From contig OZ005621.1 of NCBI GenBank assembly GCA_963930655.1, forward strand, positions 12,387,001 to 12,451,000: a stretch of DNA of 64,000 bases. The letters are read 5' to 3'. The DNA comes from Myrica gale (Eukaryota > Streptophyta > Magnoliopsida > Fagales > Myricaceae). A program made the translations under genes and the position numbers. Positions 38,821 through 48,920 of the stretch are shown one piece after another (positions within the stretch are counted from its first letter, which is position 1; each line of letters begins with the position of its first letter). Below the pieces are notes generated by a model. The model searched no databases and was not told the DNA's origin. It saw nothing but the letters and a program-made list of their open reading frames with translations.

Positions 38821-38921
38821 AATTGTATTGATATAGAACAAAATATACGTGCAAAATAGTTCAATTTCATTAGTTTTCAAATTCGATACCTGAATGATTA
38901 AGAAAACGACGTAAATAGATC
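38821..38921 (+). repeat. Monomer m4 (alpha type, 101 bp)
   Basis: It begins AATTGTATTG instead of the usual AATGGAAGAG, then follows alpha: ACAAAATATACGTG, AAAATAGTTC, ATTAGTTTTC and an ATTAAGAAAACGACG tail. In the right-hand family (from unit 29) most copies read TTCATTAG where left-hand units read TTTTATTAG, a useful lineage marker. Confidence 0.82.
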
Positions 38922-39022
38922 AATGGATAAGATATAGACCAATAAATATGTTAAAAATCGGCCAAATTAATTAGTTTTAAAAGTTAAAAACTTAATGACG
39001 AAGAAAATGAAGCAAATATATA
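38922..39022 (+). repeat. Monomer m5 (beta type, 101 bp)
   Basis: It is very similar to m2. Its end has two alternative forms across the array. One reads AAAAGGAAGC with ATACTAATGG; the other reads AAAATGAAGC with ATATATATATGG, which is the m2 ending. The second form looks like a transfer of the m2/m3 junction into the m5/m6 junction. Confidence 0.82.
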
Positions 39023-39123
39023 TATGGAAGAGTTTTAGAGCAACAGATAAATAAAAACTCGTCCGAATGAATTTGTTGAGAACTTCGATACCATAAGGAA
39101 GAATAAATTGAAGCAAATATACT
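39023..39123 (+). repeat. Monomer m6 (gamma type, 101 bp)
   Basis: It carries GAGTTTTAGAGCAACAG, AAAACTCGTCCGAATG and AATTTGTTGAG. Alternative central forms are ACTTAGATACCTTAAGG and ACTTCGATACCATAAGG. Several class switches between neighbouring unit types map in or beside this monomer, including the chimera junctions of units 31 and 47. Confidence 0.82.
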
Positions 39124-39260
39124 AATGGAAGAGTTCGAAGCCAAAATATTAATGGAAAGTAGGCCACCTAAAGTAGCTTGAAAATTAGAACAAAATCGTC
39201 CAATTTAATTAATTTGAAAATTAGATTCCTCAATGATTAAGAAAATGACGTAATGGGATC
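39124..39260 (+). repeat. Compound monomer m7 (alpha type with 36-bp insertion, 137 bp)
   Basis: It starts and ends like an alpha monomer but is 36 bp too long. The extra length is a direct duplication of the monomer centre. TTGAAAATTAGA occurs at 39178-39189 and again at 39214-39225, and the 36-bp segments 39154-39189 and 39190-39225 match at about 25 of 36 positions. The second copy, ATCGTCCAATTTAATTAATT, looks more like an ordinary monomer centre than the first, so the extra piece may have come from another monomer. The same structure is present in essentially every unit, so it predates amplification of the 1039-bp repeat. Confidence 0.82.
39190..39225 (+). repeat. 36-bp internal duplication within m7
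   Basis: This is the second of two tandem 36-bp segments. The shared 12-bp end TTGAAAATTAGA marks the junctions. It accounts exactly for the difference between 137 bp and the normal 101 bp. Confidence 0.75.
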
Positions 39261-39360
39261 GATGGATAAGATATAGACATTAGATAAGTTAAAAATCTTC
39301 CAAATTAATTCGTTTGAAAATTTGATACCTCAATGACGAAGAAAATGAAGCAAATGAATC
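39261..39360 (+). repeat. Monomer m8 (beta type, 100 bp)
   Basis: It carries GATATAGACATTAGATAAG, TTAAAAATCTTCC, AATTCGTTTGAAAATTTG and the GACGAAGAAAATGAAGC tail of beta monomers. Its first bases, GATGG preceded by GGGATC, form an ATCGAT site in units 27 and 29-61; most other units have GAGATCAATGG here. Confidence 0.82.
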
Positions 39361-39461
39361 GCTGGATGAGTTTTGGAACAATAGATAAATTAAAAAGTAT
39401 TCAAATTAGTTTGTTTCAAAGTCAGATACCTTAATGATGAAGAAAATGAAGCAAATATACT
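39361..39461 (+). repeat. Monomer m9 (gamma type, 101 bp)
   Basis: It begins GCTGGATGAGTTTTGG and carries AACAATAGATAAATTAAA, the sequence copied in inverted form in units 18 and 28. Main variants are CGCTGG, CGCGGG and CGCCGG at the start, and GGAACAATAG, GGAAAAATAG or GGAAAAACAG a few bases later. They define unit classes. Confidence 0.82.
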
Positions 39462-39562
39462 AATGGAACTGTTAGAGACCGAAATACTAATGCAAAGTGG
39501 GCCAACTTAACTAGCTTGAAAAATAGATTCCCAAATGATTAAGAAAATGCAGCAAATAGAAT
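39462..39562 (+). repeat. Monomer m10 (extra alpha type, 101 bp)
   Basis: This fourth alpha breaks the alpha-beta-gamma rhythm, because the next unit again begins with alpha (m1). It carries GAGACC, AATACTAATGC and, in many units, the 14-bp perfect palindrome AAGTTGGCCAACTT. In the reference unit the palindrome is altered to AAGTGGGCCAACTT. The tail is GATTAAGAAAATGCAGC or a variant ending AAAACCCAGC. Confidence 0.82.
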
Positions 39563-41647
39563 AATGGAAGAGTTATAGACCAAAATATAAATGTAAAATA
39601 GTCCATATTAATTAGTTTTAAAACGAGATACCTAAACAATTAAGAAAATGACGTAAATAGACCAATGGACACGATATAGACCAATAAATATGTTAAAAAT
39701 CGTGCAAATTAATTAGTTTAAAATTTGAAACCTTAATGACGAACAAAATGAAGCAAATATATATATGGAAGAGTTTTAGAGCAATAGAAAAAAATCCTCC
39801 AAATTAATTTAATTTTTACTGAGATAAATTAATGATGAAGAAAATGTAGCAAATAGATTAATTGTATTGATATAGAACAAAATATACGTGCAAAATAGTT
39901 CAATTTCATTAGTTTTCAAATTCGATACCTGAATGATTAAGAAAACGACGTAAATAGATCAATGGATAAGATATAGACCAATAAATATGTTAAAAATCGG
40001 CCAAATTAATTAGTTTTAAAAGTTAAAAACTTAATGACGAAGAAAATGAAGCAAATATATATATGGAAGAGTTTTAGAGCAACAGATAAATAAAAACTCG
40101 TCCGAATGAATTTGTTGAGAACTTCGATACCATAAGGAAGAATAAATTGAAGCAAATATACTAATGGAAGAGTTCGAACCCAAAATATTAATGGAAAGTA
40201 GGCCACCTAAACTAGCTTGAAAATTAGAACAAAATCGTCCAATTTAATTAATTTGAAAATTAGATTCCTCAATGATTAAGAAAATGACGTAATGGGATCG
40301 ATGGATAAGATATAGACATTAGATAAGTTAAAAATCTTCCAAATTAATTCGTTTGAAAATTTGATACCTCAATGACGAAGAAAATGAAGCAAATGAATCG
40401 CGGGATGAGTTTTGGAAAAACAGATAAATTAAAAAGTATTCAAATTAGTTTGTTTCAAAGTCAGATACCTTAATGATGAAGAAAATGAAGCAAATATACT
40501 AATGAAACTGTTAGAGACCGAAATACTAATGCAAAGTTGGCCAACTTAACTAGCTTGAAAAATAGATTCCCAAATGATTAAGAAAACCCAGCAAATAGAA
40601 TAATGGAAGAGTTATAGACCAAAATATAAATGTAAAATAGTCCATATTAATTAGTTTTAAAACGAGATACCTAAACAATTAAGAAAATGACGTAAATAGA
40701 CCAATGGACACGATATAGACCAATAAATATGTTAAAAATCGTGCAAATTAATTAGTTTAAAATTTGAAACCTTAATGACGAAGAAATTGAAGCAAATATA
40801 TATATGGAAGAGTTTTAGAGCAATAGAAAAAAATCCTCCAAATTAATTTAATTTTTACTGAGATAAATTAATGATGAAGAAAATGTAGCAAATAGATTAA
40901 TTGTATTGATATAGAACAAAATATACGTGCAAAATAGTTCAATTTCATTAGTTTTCAAATTCGATACCTGAATGATTAAGAAAACGACGTAAATAGATCA
41001 ATGGATAAGATATAGACCAATAAATATGTTAAAAATCGGCCAAATTAATTAGTTTTAAAAGTTAAAAACTTAATGACGAAGAAAATGAAGCAAATATATA
41101 TATGGAAGAGTTTTAGAGCAACAGATAAATAAAAACTCGTCCGAATGAATTTGTTGAGAACTTCGATACCATAAGGAAGAATAAATTGAAGCAAATATAC
41201 TAATGGAAGAGTTCGAAGCCAAAATATTAATGGAAAGTAGGCCACCTAAAGTAGCTTGAAAATTAGAACAAAATCGTCCAATTTAATTAATTTGAAAATT
41301 AGATTCCTCAATGATTAAGAAAATGACGTAATGGGATCGATGGATAAGATATAGACATTAGATAAGTTAAAAATCTTCCAAATTAATTCGTTTGAAAATT
41401 TGATACCTCAATGACGAAGAAAATGAAGCAAATGAATCGCTGGATGAGTTTTGGAACAATAGATAAATTAAAAAGTATTCAAATTAGTTTGTTTCAAAGT
41501 CAGATACCTTAATGATGAAGAAAATGAAGCAAATATACTAATGGAACTGTTAGAGACCGAAATACTAATGCAAAGTGGGCCAACTTAACTAGCTTGAAAA
41601 ATAGATTCCCAAATGATTAAGAAAATGCAGCAAATAGAATAATGGAA

Positions 41648-44600
41648 GAGTTATAGACCAAAATATAAATGTAAAATAGTCCATATTAATTAGTTTTAAA
41701 ACGAGATACCTAAACAATTAAGAAAATGACGTAAATAGACCAATGGACACGATATAGACCAATAAATATGTTAAAAATCGTGCAAATTAATTAGTTTAAA
41801 ATTTGAAACCTTAATGACGAACAAAATGAAGCAAATATATATATGGAAGAGTTTTAGAGCAATAGAAAAAAATCCTCCAAATTAATTTAATTTTTACTGA
41901 GATAAATTAATGATGAAGAAAATGTAGCAAATAGATTAATTGTATTGATATATAACAAAATATACGTGCAAAATAGTTCAATTTCATTAGTTTTCAAATT
42001 CGATACCCGAATGATTAAGAAAACGACGTAAATAGATCAATGGATAAGATATAGACCAATAAATATGTTAAAAATCGGCCAAATTAATTAGTTTTAAAAG
42101 TTAAAAACTTAATGACGAAGAAAAGGAAGCAAATATACTAATAGAAGAGTTTTAGAGCAACAGATAAAAAAAAACTCGTCCGAATGAATTTGTTGAGAAC
42201 TTAGATACCTTAAGGAAGAATAAATTGAAGCAAATGTACTAATGGAAGAGTTAGAACCCAAAATATTAATGGAAAGTAGGCCACCTAAAGTAGGTTGAAA
42301 ATTAGAACAAAATCGTCCAATTTAATTAATTTGAAAATTAGATTCCTCAATGATTAAGAAAATGACGTAATGGGATCGATGGATAAGATATAGACATTAG
42401 ATAAGTTAAAAATCTTCCAAATTAATTCGTTTGAAAATTTGATACCTCAATGACGAAGAAAATGAAGCAAATGAATCGCTGGATGAGTTTTGGAAAAACA
42501 GATAAATTAAAAAGTATTCAAATTAGTTTGTTTCAAAGTCAGATACCTTAATGATGAAGAAAATGAAGCAAATATACTAATGGAACTGTTAGAGACCTAA
42601 ATACTAATGCAAAGTTGGCCAACTTAACTAGCTTGAAAAATAGATTCCCAAATGATTATGAAAACCCAGCAAATAGAATAATGGTAGAGTTATAGACCAA
42701 AATATAAATGTAAAATAGTCCATATTAATTAGTTTTAAAACGAGATACCTAAACAATTAAGAAAATGACGTAAATAGACCAATGGACACGATATAGACCA
42801 ATAAATATGTTAAAAATCGTGCAAATTAATTAGTTTAAAATTTGAAACCTTAATGACGAACAAAATGAAGCAAATATATATATGGAAGAGTTTTAGAGCA
42901 ATAGAAAAAAATCCTCCAAATTAATTTAATTTTTACTGAGATAAATTAATGATGAAGAAAATGTAGCAAATAGATTAATTGTATTGATATAGAACAAAAT
43001 ATACGTGCAAAATAGTTCAATTTCATTAGTTTTCAAATTCGATACCTGAATGATTAAGAAAACGACGTAAATAGATCAATGGATAAGATATAGACCAATA
43101 AATATGTTAAAAATCGGCCAAATTAATTAGTTTTAAAAGTTAAAAAATTAATGACGAAGAAAATGAAGCAAATATATATATGGAAGAGTTTTAGAGCAAC
43201 AGATAAATAAAAACTCGTCCGAATGAATTTGTTGAGAACTTCGATACCATAAGGAAGAATAAATTGAAGCAAATATACTAATGGAAGAGTTCGAACCCAA
43301 AATATTAATGGAAAGTAGGCCACCTAAAGTAGCTTGAAAATTAGAACAAAATCGTCCAATTTAATTAATTTGAAAATTAGATTCCTTAATGATTAAGAAA
43401 ATGACGTAATGGGATCGATGGATAAGATATAGACATTAGATAAGTTAAAAATCTTCCAAATTAATTCGTTTGAAAATTTGATACCTCAATGACGAAGAAA
43501 ATGAAGCAAATGAATCGCGGGATGAGTTTTGGAAAAATAGATAAATTAAAAAGTATTCAAATTAGTTTGTTTCAAAGTCAGATACCTTAATGATGAAGAA
43601 AATGAAGCAAATATACTAATGAAACTGTTAGAGACCAAAATACTAATGCAAAGTTGGCCAACTTAACTAGCTTGAAAAATAGATTCCCAAATGATTAAGA
43701 AAACCCAGCAAATAGAATAATGGAAGAGTTATAGACCAAAATATAAATGTAAAATAGTCCATATTAATTAGTTTTAAAACGAGATACCTAAACAATTAAG
43801 AAAATGACGTAAATAGACCAATGGACACGATATAGACCAATAAATATGTTAAAAATCGTGCAAATTAATTAGTTTAAAATTTGAAACCTTAATGACGAAG
43901 AAATTGAAGCAAATATATATATGGAAGAGTTTTAGAGCAATAGAAAAAAATCCTCCAAATTAATTTAATTTTTACTGAGATAAATTAATGATGAAGAAAA
44001 TGTAGCAAATAGATTAATTGTATTGATATAGAACAAAATATACGTGCAAAATAGTTCAATTTCATTAGTTTTCAAATTCGATACCTGAATGATTAAGAAA
44101 ACGACGTAAATAGATCAATGGATAAGATATAGACCAATAAATATGTTAAAAATCGGCCAAATTAATTAGTTTTAAAAGTTAAAAACTTAATGACGAAGAA
44201 AATGAAGCAAATATATATATGGAAGAGTTTTAGAGCAACAGATAAATAAAAACTCGTCCGAATGAATTTGTTGAGAACTTCGATACCATAAGGAAGAATA
44301 AATTGAAGCAAATATACTAATGGAAGAGTTCGAAGCCAAAATATTAATGGAAAAGTAGGCCACCTAAAGTAGCTTGAAAATTAGAACAAAATCGTCCAAT
44401 TTAATTAATTTGAAAATTAGATTCCTCAATGATTAAGAAAATGACGTAATGGGATCGATGGATAAGATATAGACATTAGATAAGTTAAAAATCTTCCAAA
44501 TTAATTCGTTTGAAAATTTGATACCTCAATGACGAAGAAAATGAAGCAAATGAATCGCTGGATGAGTTTTGGAACAATAGATAAATTAAAAAGTATTCAA

Positions 44601-46842
44601 ATTAGTTTGTTTCAAAGTCAGATACCTTAATGATGAAGAAAATGAAGCAAATATACTAATGGAACTGTTAGAGACCGAAATACTAATGCAAAGTGGGCCA
44701 ACTTAACTAGCTTGAAAAATAGATTCCCAAATGATTAAGAAAATGCAGCAAATAGAATAATGGAAGAGTTATAGACCAAAATATAAATGTAAAATAGTCC
44801 ATATTAATTAGTTTTAAAACGAGATACCTAAACAATTAAGAAAATGACGTAAATAGACCAATGGACACGATATAGACCAATAAATATGTTAAAAATCGTG
44901 CAAATTAATTAGTTTAAAATTTGAAACCTTAATGACGAACAAAATGAAGCAAATATATATATGGAAGAGTTTTAGAGCAATAGAAAAAAATCCTCCAAAT
45001 TAATTTAATTTTTACTGAGATAAATTAATGATGAAGAAAATGTAGCAAATAGATTAATTGTATTGATATAGAACAAAATATACGTGCAAAATAGTTCAAT
45101 TTCATTAGTTTTCAAATTCGATACCTGAATGATTAAGAAAACGACGTAAATAGATCAATGGATAAGATATAGACCAATAAATATGTTAAAAATCGGCAAA
45201 TTAATTAGTTTTAAAAGTTAAAAACTTAATGACGAAGAAAATGAAGCAAATATATATATGGAAGAGTTTTAGAGCAACAGATAAATAAAAACTCGTCCGA
45301 ATGAATTTGTTGAGAACTTCGATACCATAAGGAAGAATAAATTGAAGCAAATATACTAATGGAAGAGTTCGAAGCCAAAATATTAATGGAAAGTAGGCCA
45401 CCTAAAGTAGCTTGAAAATTAGAACAAAATCGTCCAATTTAATTAATTTGAAAATTAGATTCCTCAATGATTAAGAAAATGACGTAATGGGATCGATGGA
45501 TAAGATATAGACATTAGATAAGTTAAAAATCTTCCAAATTAATTCGTTTGAAAATTTGATACCTCAATGACGAAGAAAATGAAGCAAATGAATCGCGGGA
45601 TGAGTTTTGGAAAAACAGATAAATTAAAAAGTATTCAAATTAGTTTGTTTCAAAGTCAGATACCTTAATGATGAAGAAAATGAAGCAAATATACTAATGA
45701 AACTGTTAGAGACCGAAATACTAATGCAAAGTTGGCCAACTTAACTAGCTTGAAAAATAGATTCCCAAATGATTAAGAAAACCCAGCAAATAGAATAATG
45801 GAAGAGTTATAGACCAAAATATAAATGTAAAATAGTCCATATTAATTAGTTTTAAAACGAGATACCTAAACAATTAAGAAAATGACGTAAATAGACCAAT
45901 GGACACGATATAGACCAATAAATATGTTAAAAATCGTGCAAATTAATTAGTTTAAAATTTGAAACCTTAATGACGAAGAAATTGAAGCAAATATATATAT
46001 GGAAGAGTTTTAGAGCAATAGAAAAAAATCCTCCAAATTAATTTAATTTTTACTGAGATAAATTAATGATGAAGAAAATGTAGCAAATAGATTAATTGTA
46101 TTGATATAGAACAAAATATACGTGCAAAATAGTTCAATTTCATTAGTTTTCAAATTCGATACCTGAATGATTAAGAAAACGACGTAAATAGATCAATGGA
46201 TAAGATATAGACCAATAAATATGTTAAAAATCGGCCAAATTAATTAGTTTTAAAAGTTAAAAACTTAATGACGAAGAAAATGAAGCAAATATATATATGG
46301 AAGAGTTTTAGAGCAACAGATAAATAAAAACTCGTCCGAATGAATTTGTTGAGAACTTCGATACCATAAGGAAGAATAAATTGAAGCAAATATACTAATG
46401 GAAGAGTTCGAAGCCAAAATATTAATGGAAAGTAGGCCACCTAAAGTAGCTTGAAAATTAGAACAAAATCGTCCAATTTAATTAATTTGAAAATTAGATT
46501 CCTCAATGATTAAGAAAATGACGTAATGGGATCGATGGATAAGATATAGACATTAGATAAGTTAAAAATCTTCCAAATTAATTCGTTTGAAAATTTGATA
46601 CCTCAATGACGAAGAAAATGAAGCAAATGAATCGCGGGATGAGTTTTGGAAAAATAGATAAATTAAAAAGTATTCAAATTAGTTTGTTTCAAAGTCAGAT
46701 ACCTTAATGATGAAGAAAATGAAGCAAATATACTAATGAAACTGTTAGAGACCAAAATACTAATGCAAAGTTGGCCAACTTAACTAGCTTGAAAAATAGA
46801 TTCCCAAATGATTAAGAAAACCCAGCAAATAGAATAATGGAA
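41648..46842 (+). repeat. Five-unit block A'-B-C-D*-E (units 41-45)
   Basis: This block matches units 50-54 almost throughout and units 36-40 in class order except at its end, where unit 45 has a class C-like 5' half and a class B-like 3' half (CGCGGG, GGAAAAATAG, GAAACTG, AAAACCC). It contains the two single-base length changes that cancel in the 9351-bp comparison (unit 43 is 1040 bp, unit 44 is 1038 bp). Confidence 0.72.
44766..45803 (+). repeat. HOR unit 44, class D unit with a short class C conversion tract
   Basis: Its m9-m10 part matches class D units 39, 48 and 53 (CGCGGG, GGAAAAACAG, GACCGAAAT, AAGTTGGCC). Its m7 reads GAAGCC and CTAAAGTAGC, as in class C, rather than GAACCC and CTAAACTAGC. 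It also lacks one C in m5 (ATCGGCAAATT near 45196). A conversion tract of a few hundred bases at most explains the m7 change. Confidence 0.65.
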
Positions 46843-47881
46843 GAGTTATAGACCAAAATATAAATGTAAAATAGTCCATATTAATTAGTTTTAAAACGAG
46901 ATACCTAAACAATTAAGAAAATGACGTAAATAGACCAATGGACACGATATAGACCAATAAATATGTTAAAAATCGTGCAAATTAATTAGTTTAAAATTTG
47001 AAACCTTAATGACGAACAAATTGAAGCAAATATATATATGGAAGAGTTTTAGAGCAATAGAAAAAAATCCTCCAAATTAATTTAATTTTTACTGAGATAA
47101 ATTAATGATGAAGAAAATGTAGCAAATAGATTAATTGTATTGATATAGAACAAAATATACGTGCAAAATAGTTCAATTTCATTAGTTTTCAAATTCGATA
47201 CCTGAATGATTAAGAAAACGACGTAAATAGATCAATGGATAAGATATAGACCAATAAATATGTTAAAAATCCGCCAAATTAATTAGTTTTAAAAGTTAAA
47301 AACTTAATGACGAAGAAAAGGAAGCAAATATACTAATGGAAGAGTTTTAGAGCAACAGATAAATAAAAACTCGTCCGAATGAATTTGTTGAGAACTTCGA
47401 TACCATAAGGAAGAATAAATTGAAGCAAATATACTAATGGAAGAGTTCGAAGCCAAAATATTAATGGAAAGTAGGCCACCTAAAGTAGCTTGAAAATTAG
47501 AACAAAATCGTCCAATTTAATTAATTTGAAAATTAGATTCCTCAATGATTAAGAAAATGACGTAATGGGATCGATGGATAAGATATAGACATTAGATAAG
47601 TTAAAAATCTTCCAAATTAATTCGTTTGAAAATTTGATACCTCAATGACGAAGAAAATGAAGCAAATGAATCGCGGGATGAGTTTTGGAAAAATAGATAA
47701 ATTAAAAAGTATTCAAATTAGTTTGTTCCAAAGTCAGATACCTTAATGATGAAGAAAATGAAGCAAATATACTAATGAAACTGTTAGAGACCAAAATACT
47801 AATGCAAAGTTGGCTAACTTAACTAGCTTGAAAAATAGATTCCCAAATGATTAAGAAAACCCAGCAAATAGAATAATGGAA

Positions 47882-48920
47882 GAGTTATAGACCAAAATAT
47901 AAATGTAAAATAGTCCATATTAATTAGTTTTAAAACGAGATACCTAAACAATTAAGAAAATGACGTAAATAGACCAATGGACACGATATAGACCAATAAA
48001 TATGTTAAAAATCGTGCAAATTAATTAGTTTAAAATTTGAAACCTTAATGACGAACAAATTGAAGCAAATATATATATGGAAGAGTTTTAGAGCAATAGA
48101 AAAAAATCCTCCAAATTAATTTAATTTTTACTGAGATAAATTAATGATGAAGAAAATGTAGCAAATAGATTAATTGTATTGATATAGAACAAAATATACG
48201 TGCAAAATAGTTCAATTTTATTAGTTTTCAAATTCGATACCTGAATGATTAAGAAAACGACGTAAATAGATAAATGGATAAGATATAGACCAATAAATAT
48301 GTTAAAAATCCGCCAAATTAATTAGTTTTAAAAGTTAAAAACTTAATGACGAAGAAAAGGAAGCAAATATACTAATGGAAGAGTTTTAGAGCAACAGATA
48401 AATAAAAACTCGTCCGAATGAATTTGTTGAGAACTTCGATACCATAAGGAAGAATAAATTGAAGCAAATATACTAATGGAAGAGTTCGAAGCCAAAATAT
48501 TAATGGAAAGTAGGCCACCTAAAGTAGCTTGAAAATTAGAACAAAATCGTCCAATTTAATTAATTTGAAAATTAGATTCCTCAATGATTAAGAAAATGAC
48601 GTAATGGGATCGATGGATAAGATATAGACATTAGATAAGTTAAAAATCTTCCAAATTAATTCGTTTGAAAATTTGATACCTCAATGACGAAGAAAATGAA
48701 GCAAATGAATCGCTGGATGAGTTTTGGAACAATAGATAAATTAAAAAGTATTCAAATTAGTTTGTTTCAAAGTCAGATACCTTAATGATGAAGAAAATGA
48801 AGCAAATATACTAATGGAACTGTTAGAGACCGAAATACTAATGCAAAGTGGGCCAACTTAACTAGCTTGAAAAATAGATTCCCAAATGATTAAGAAAATG
48901 CAGCAAATAGAATAATGGAA
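47882..48920 (+). repeat. HOR unit 47, crossover chimera between two unit classes
   Basis: The 5' half matches unit 56 (AGATAAATGG, AATCCGCC, AAAAGGAAGC, ATACTAATGG). The 3' half matches unit 38 (TTCGAAGCC, CGCTGG, GACCGAAAT, AAGTGGGCC, GAAAATGCAGC). This is what an unequal crossover producing a tandem duplication leaves at the junction. The switch lies within m6, between 48375 and 48436. Confidence 0.78.

Larger units (their letters stand above)
38524..39562 (+). repeat. Reference HOR unit (unit 38), ten monomers, 1039 bp
   Basis: This unit has the modal length and was used to define monomers. Using the conserved AATGG/TATGG start motif, the block lengths are 101, 100, 96, 101, 101, 101, 137, 100, 101 and 101 bp, which sum to 1039. 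Most blocks share the order ATGGA-GAG, then an A-rich stretch, a CC dinucleotide, AATTAATTAG, a GATACCT-like site and an AAGAAAATG-GCAAAT tail. Types alternate alpha, beta, gamma three times and end with one more alpha. Unit 38 belongs to class C, with GAAGAAATTG in m2, TTCGAAGCC in m7 and AAGTGGGCC in m10. Confidence 0.9.
36453..41647 (+). repeat. Five-unit block A-B-C-D-C (units 36-40)
   Basis: The block of five 1039-bp units (5195 bp) is repeated with changes as units 41-45 and 50-54. Class A (units 36, 41, 50) is marked by TATATAAC and GATACCCGAATG in m4, ACTAATAGAAG and a long A run in m6, and GTAGGTTG in m7. Class B (37, 42, 51) is marked by the ATGGTAGAG start and CCTTAATG in m7. Unit 36 keeps GGAACAATAG in m9 whereas 41 and 50 have GGAAAAACAG, so the later copies share a more recent ancestor. 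Confidence 0.75.
39024..48374 (+). repeat. First copy of a 9351-bp tandem segmental duplication (9 HOR units)
   Basis: Positions here match positions 9351 bp further right in the same order of unit classes: D, C, A', B, C, D-like, E, F, then the G junction. The first difference to the left is at 39023 versus 48374, where unit 38 has the TATATGG form of m6 and unit 47 has CTAATGG. Differences seen inside the copies are few: one extra A in unit 43 near 44351, one missing C in unit 44 near 45196, and the m7 variants GAAGCC and AAAGTAG in unit 44 where unit 53 has GAACCC and AAACTAG. Confidence 0.82.

Noticed and set aside
39308-39324. A CENP-B-box-like site in m8: ATTCGTTTGAAAATTTG
   Set aside because: It matches the TTCG and the central A of the box, but the required CGGG half is ATTT here. 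About 10 of 17 positions agree, which is not enough in such AT-rich sequence to call a binding site.
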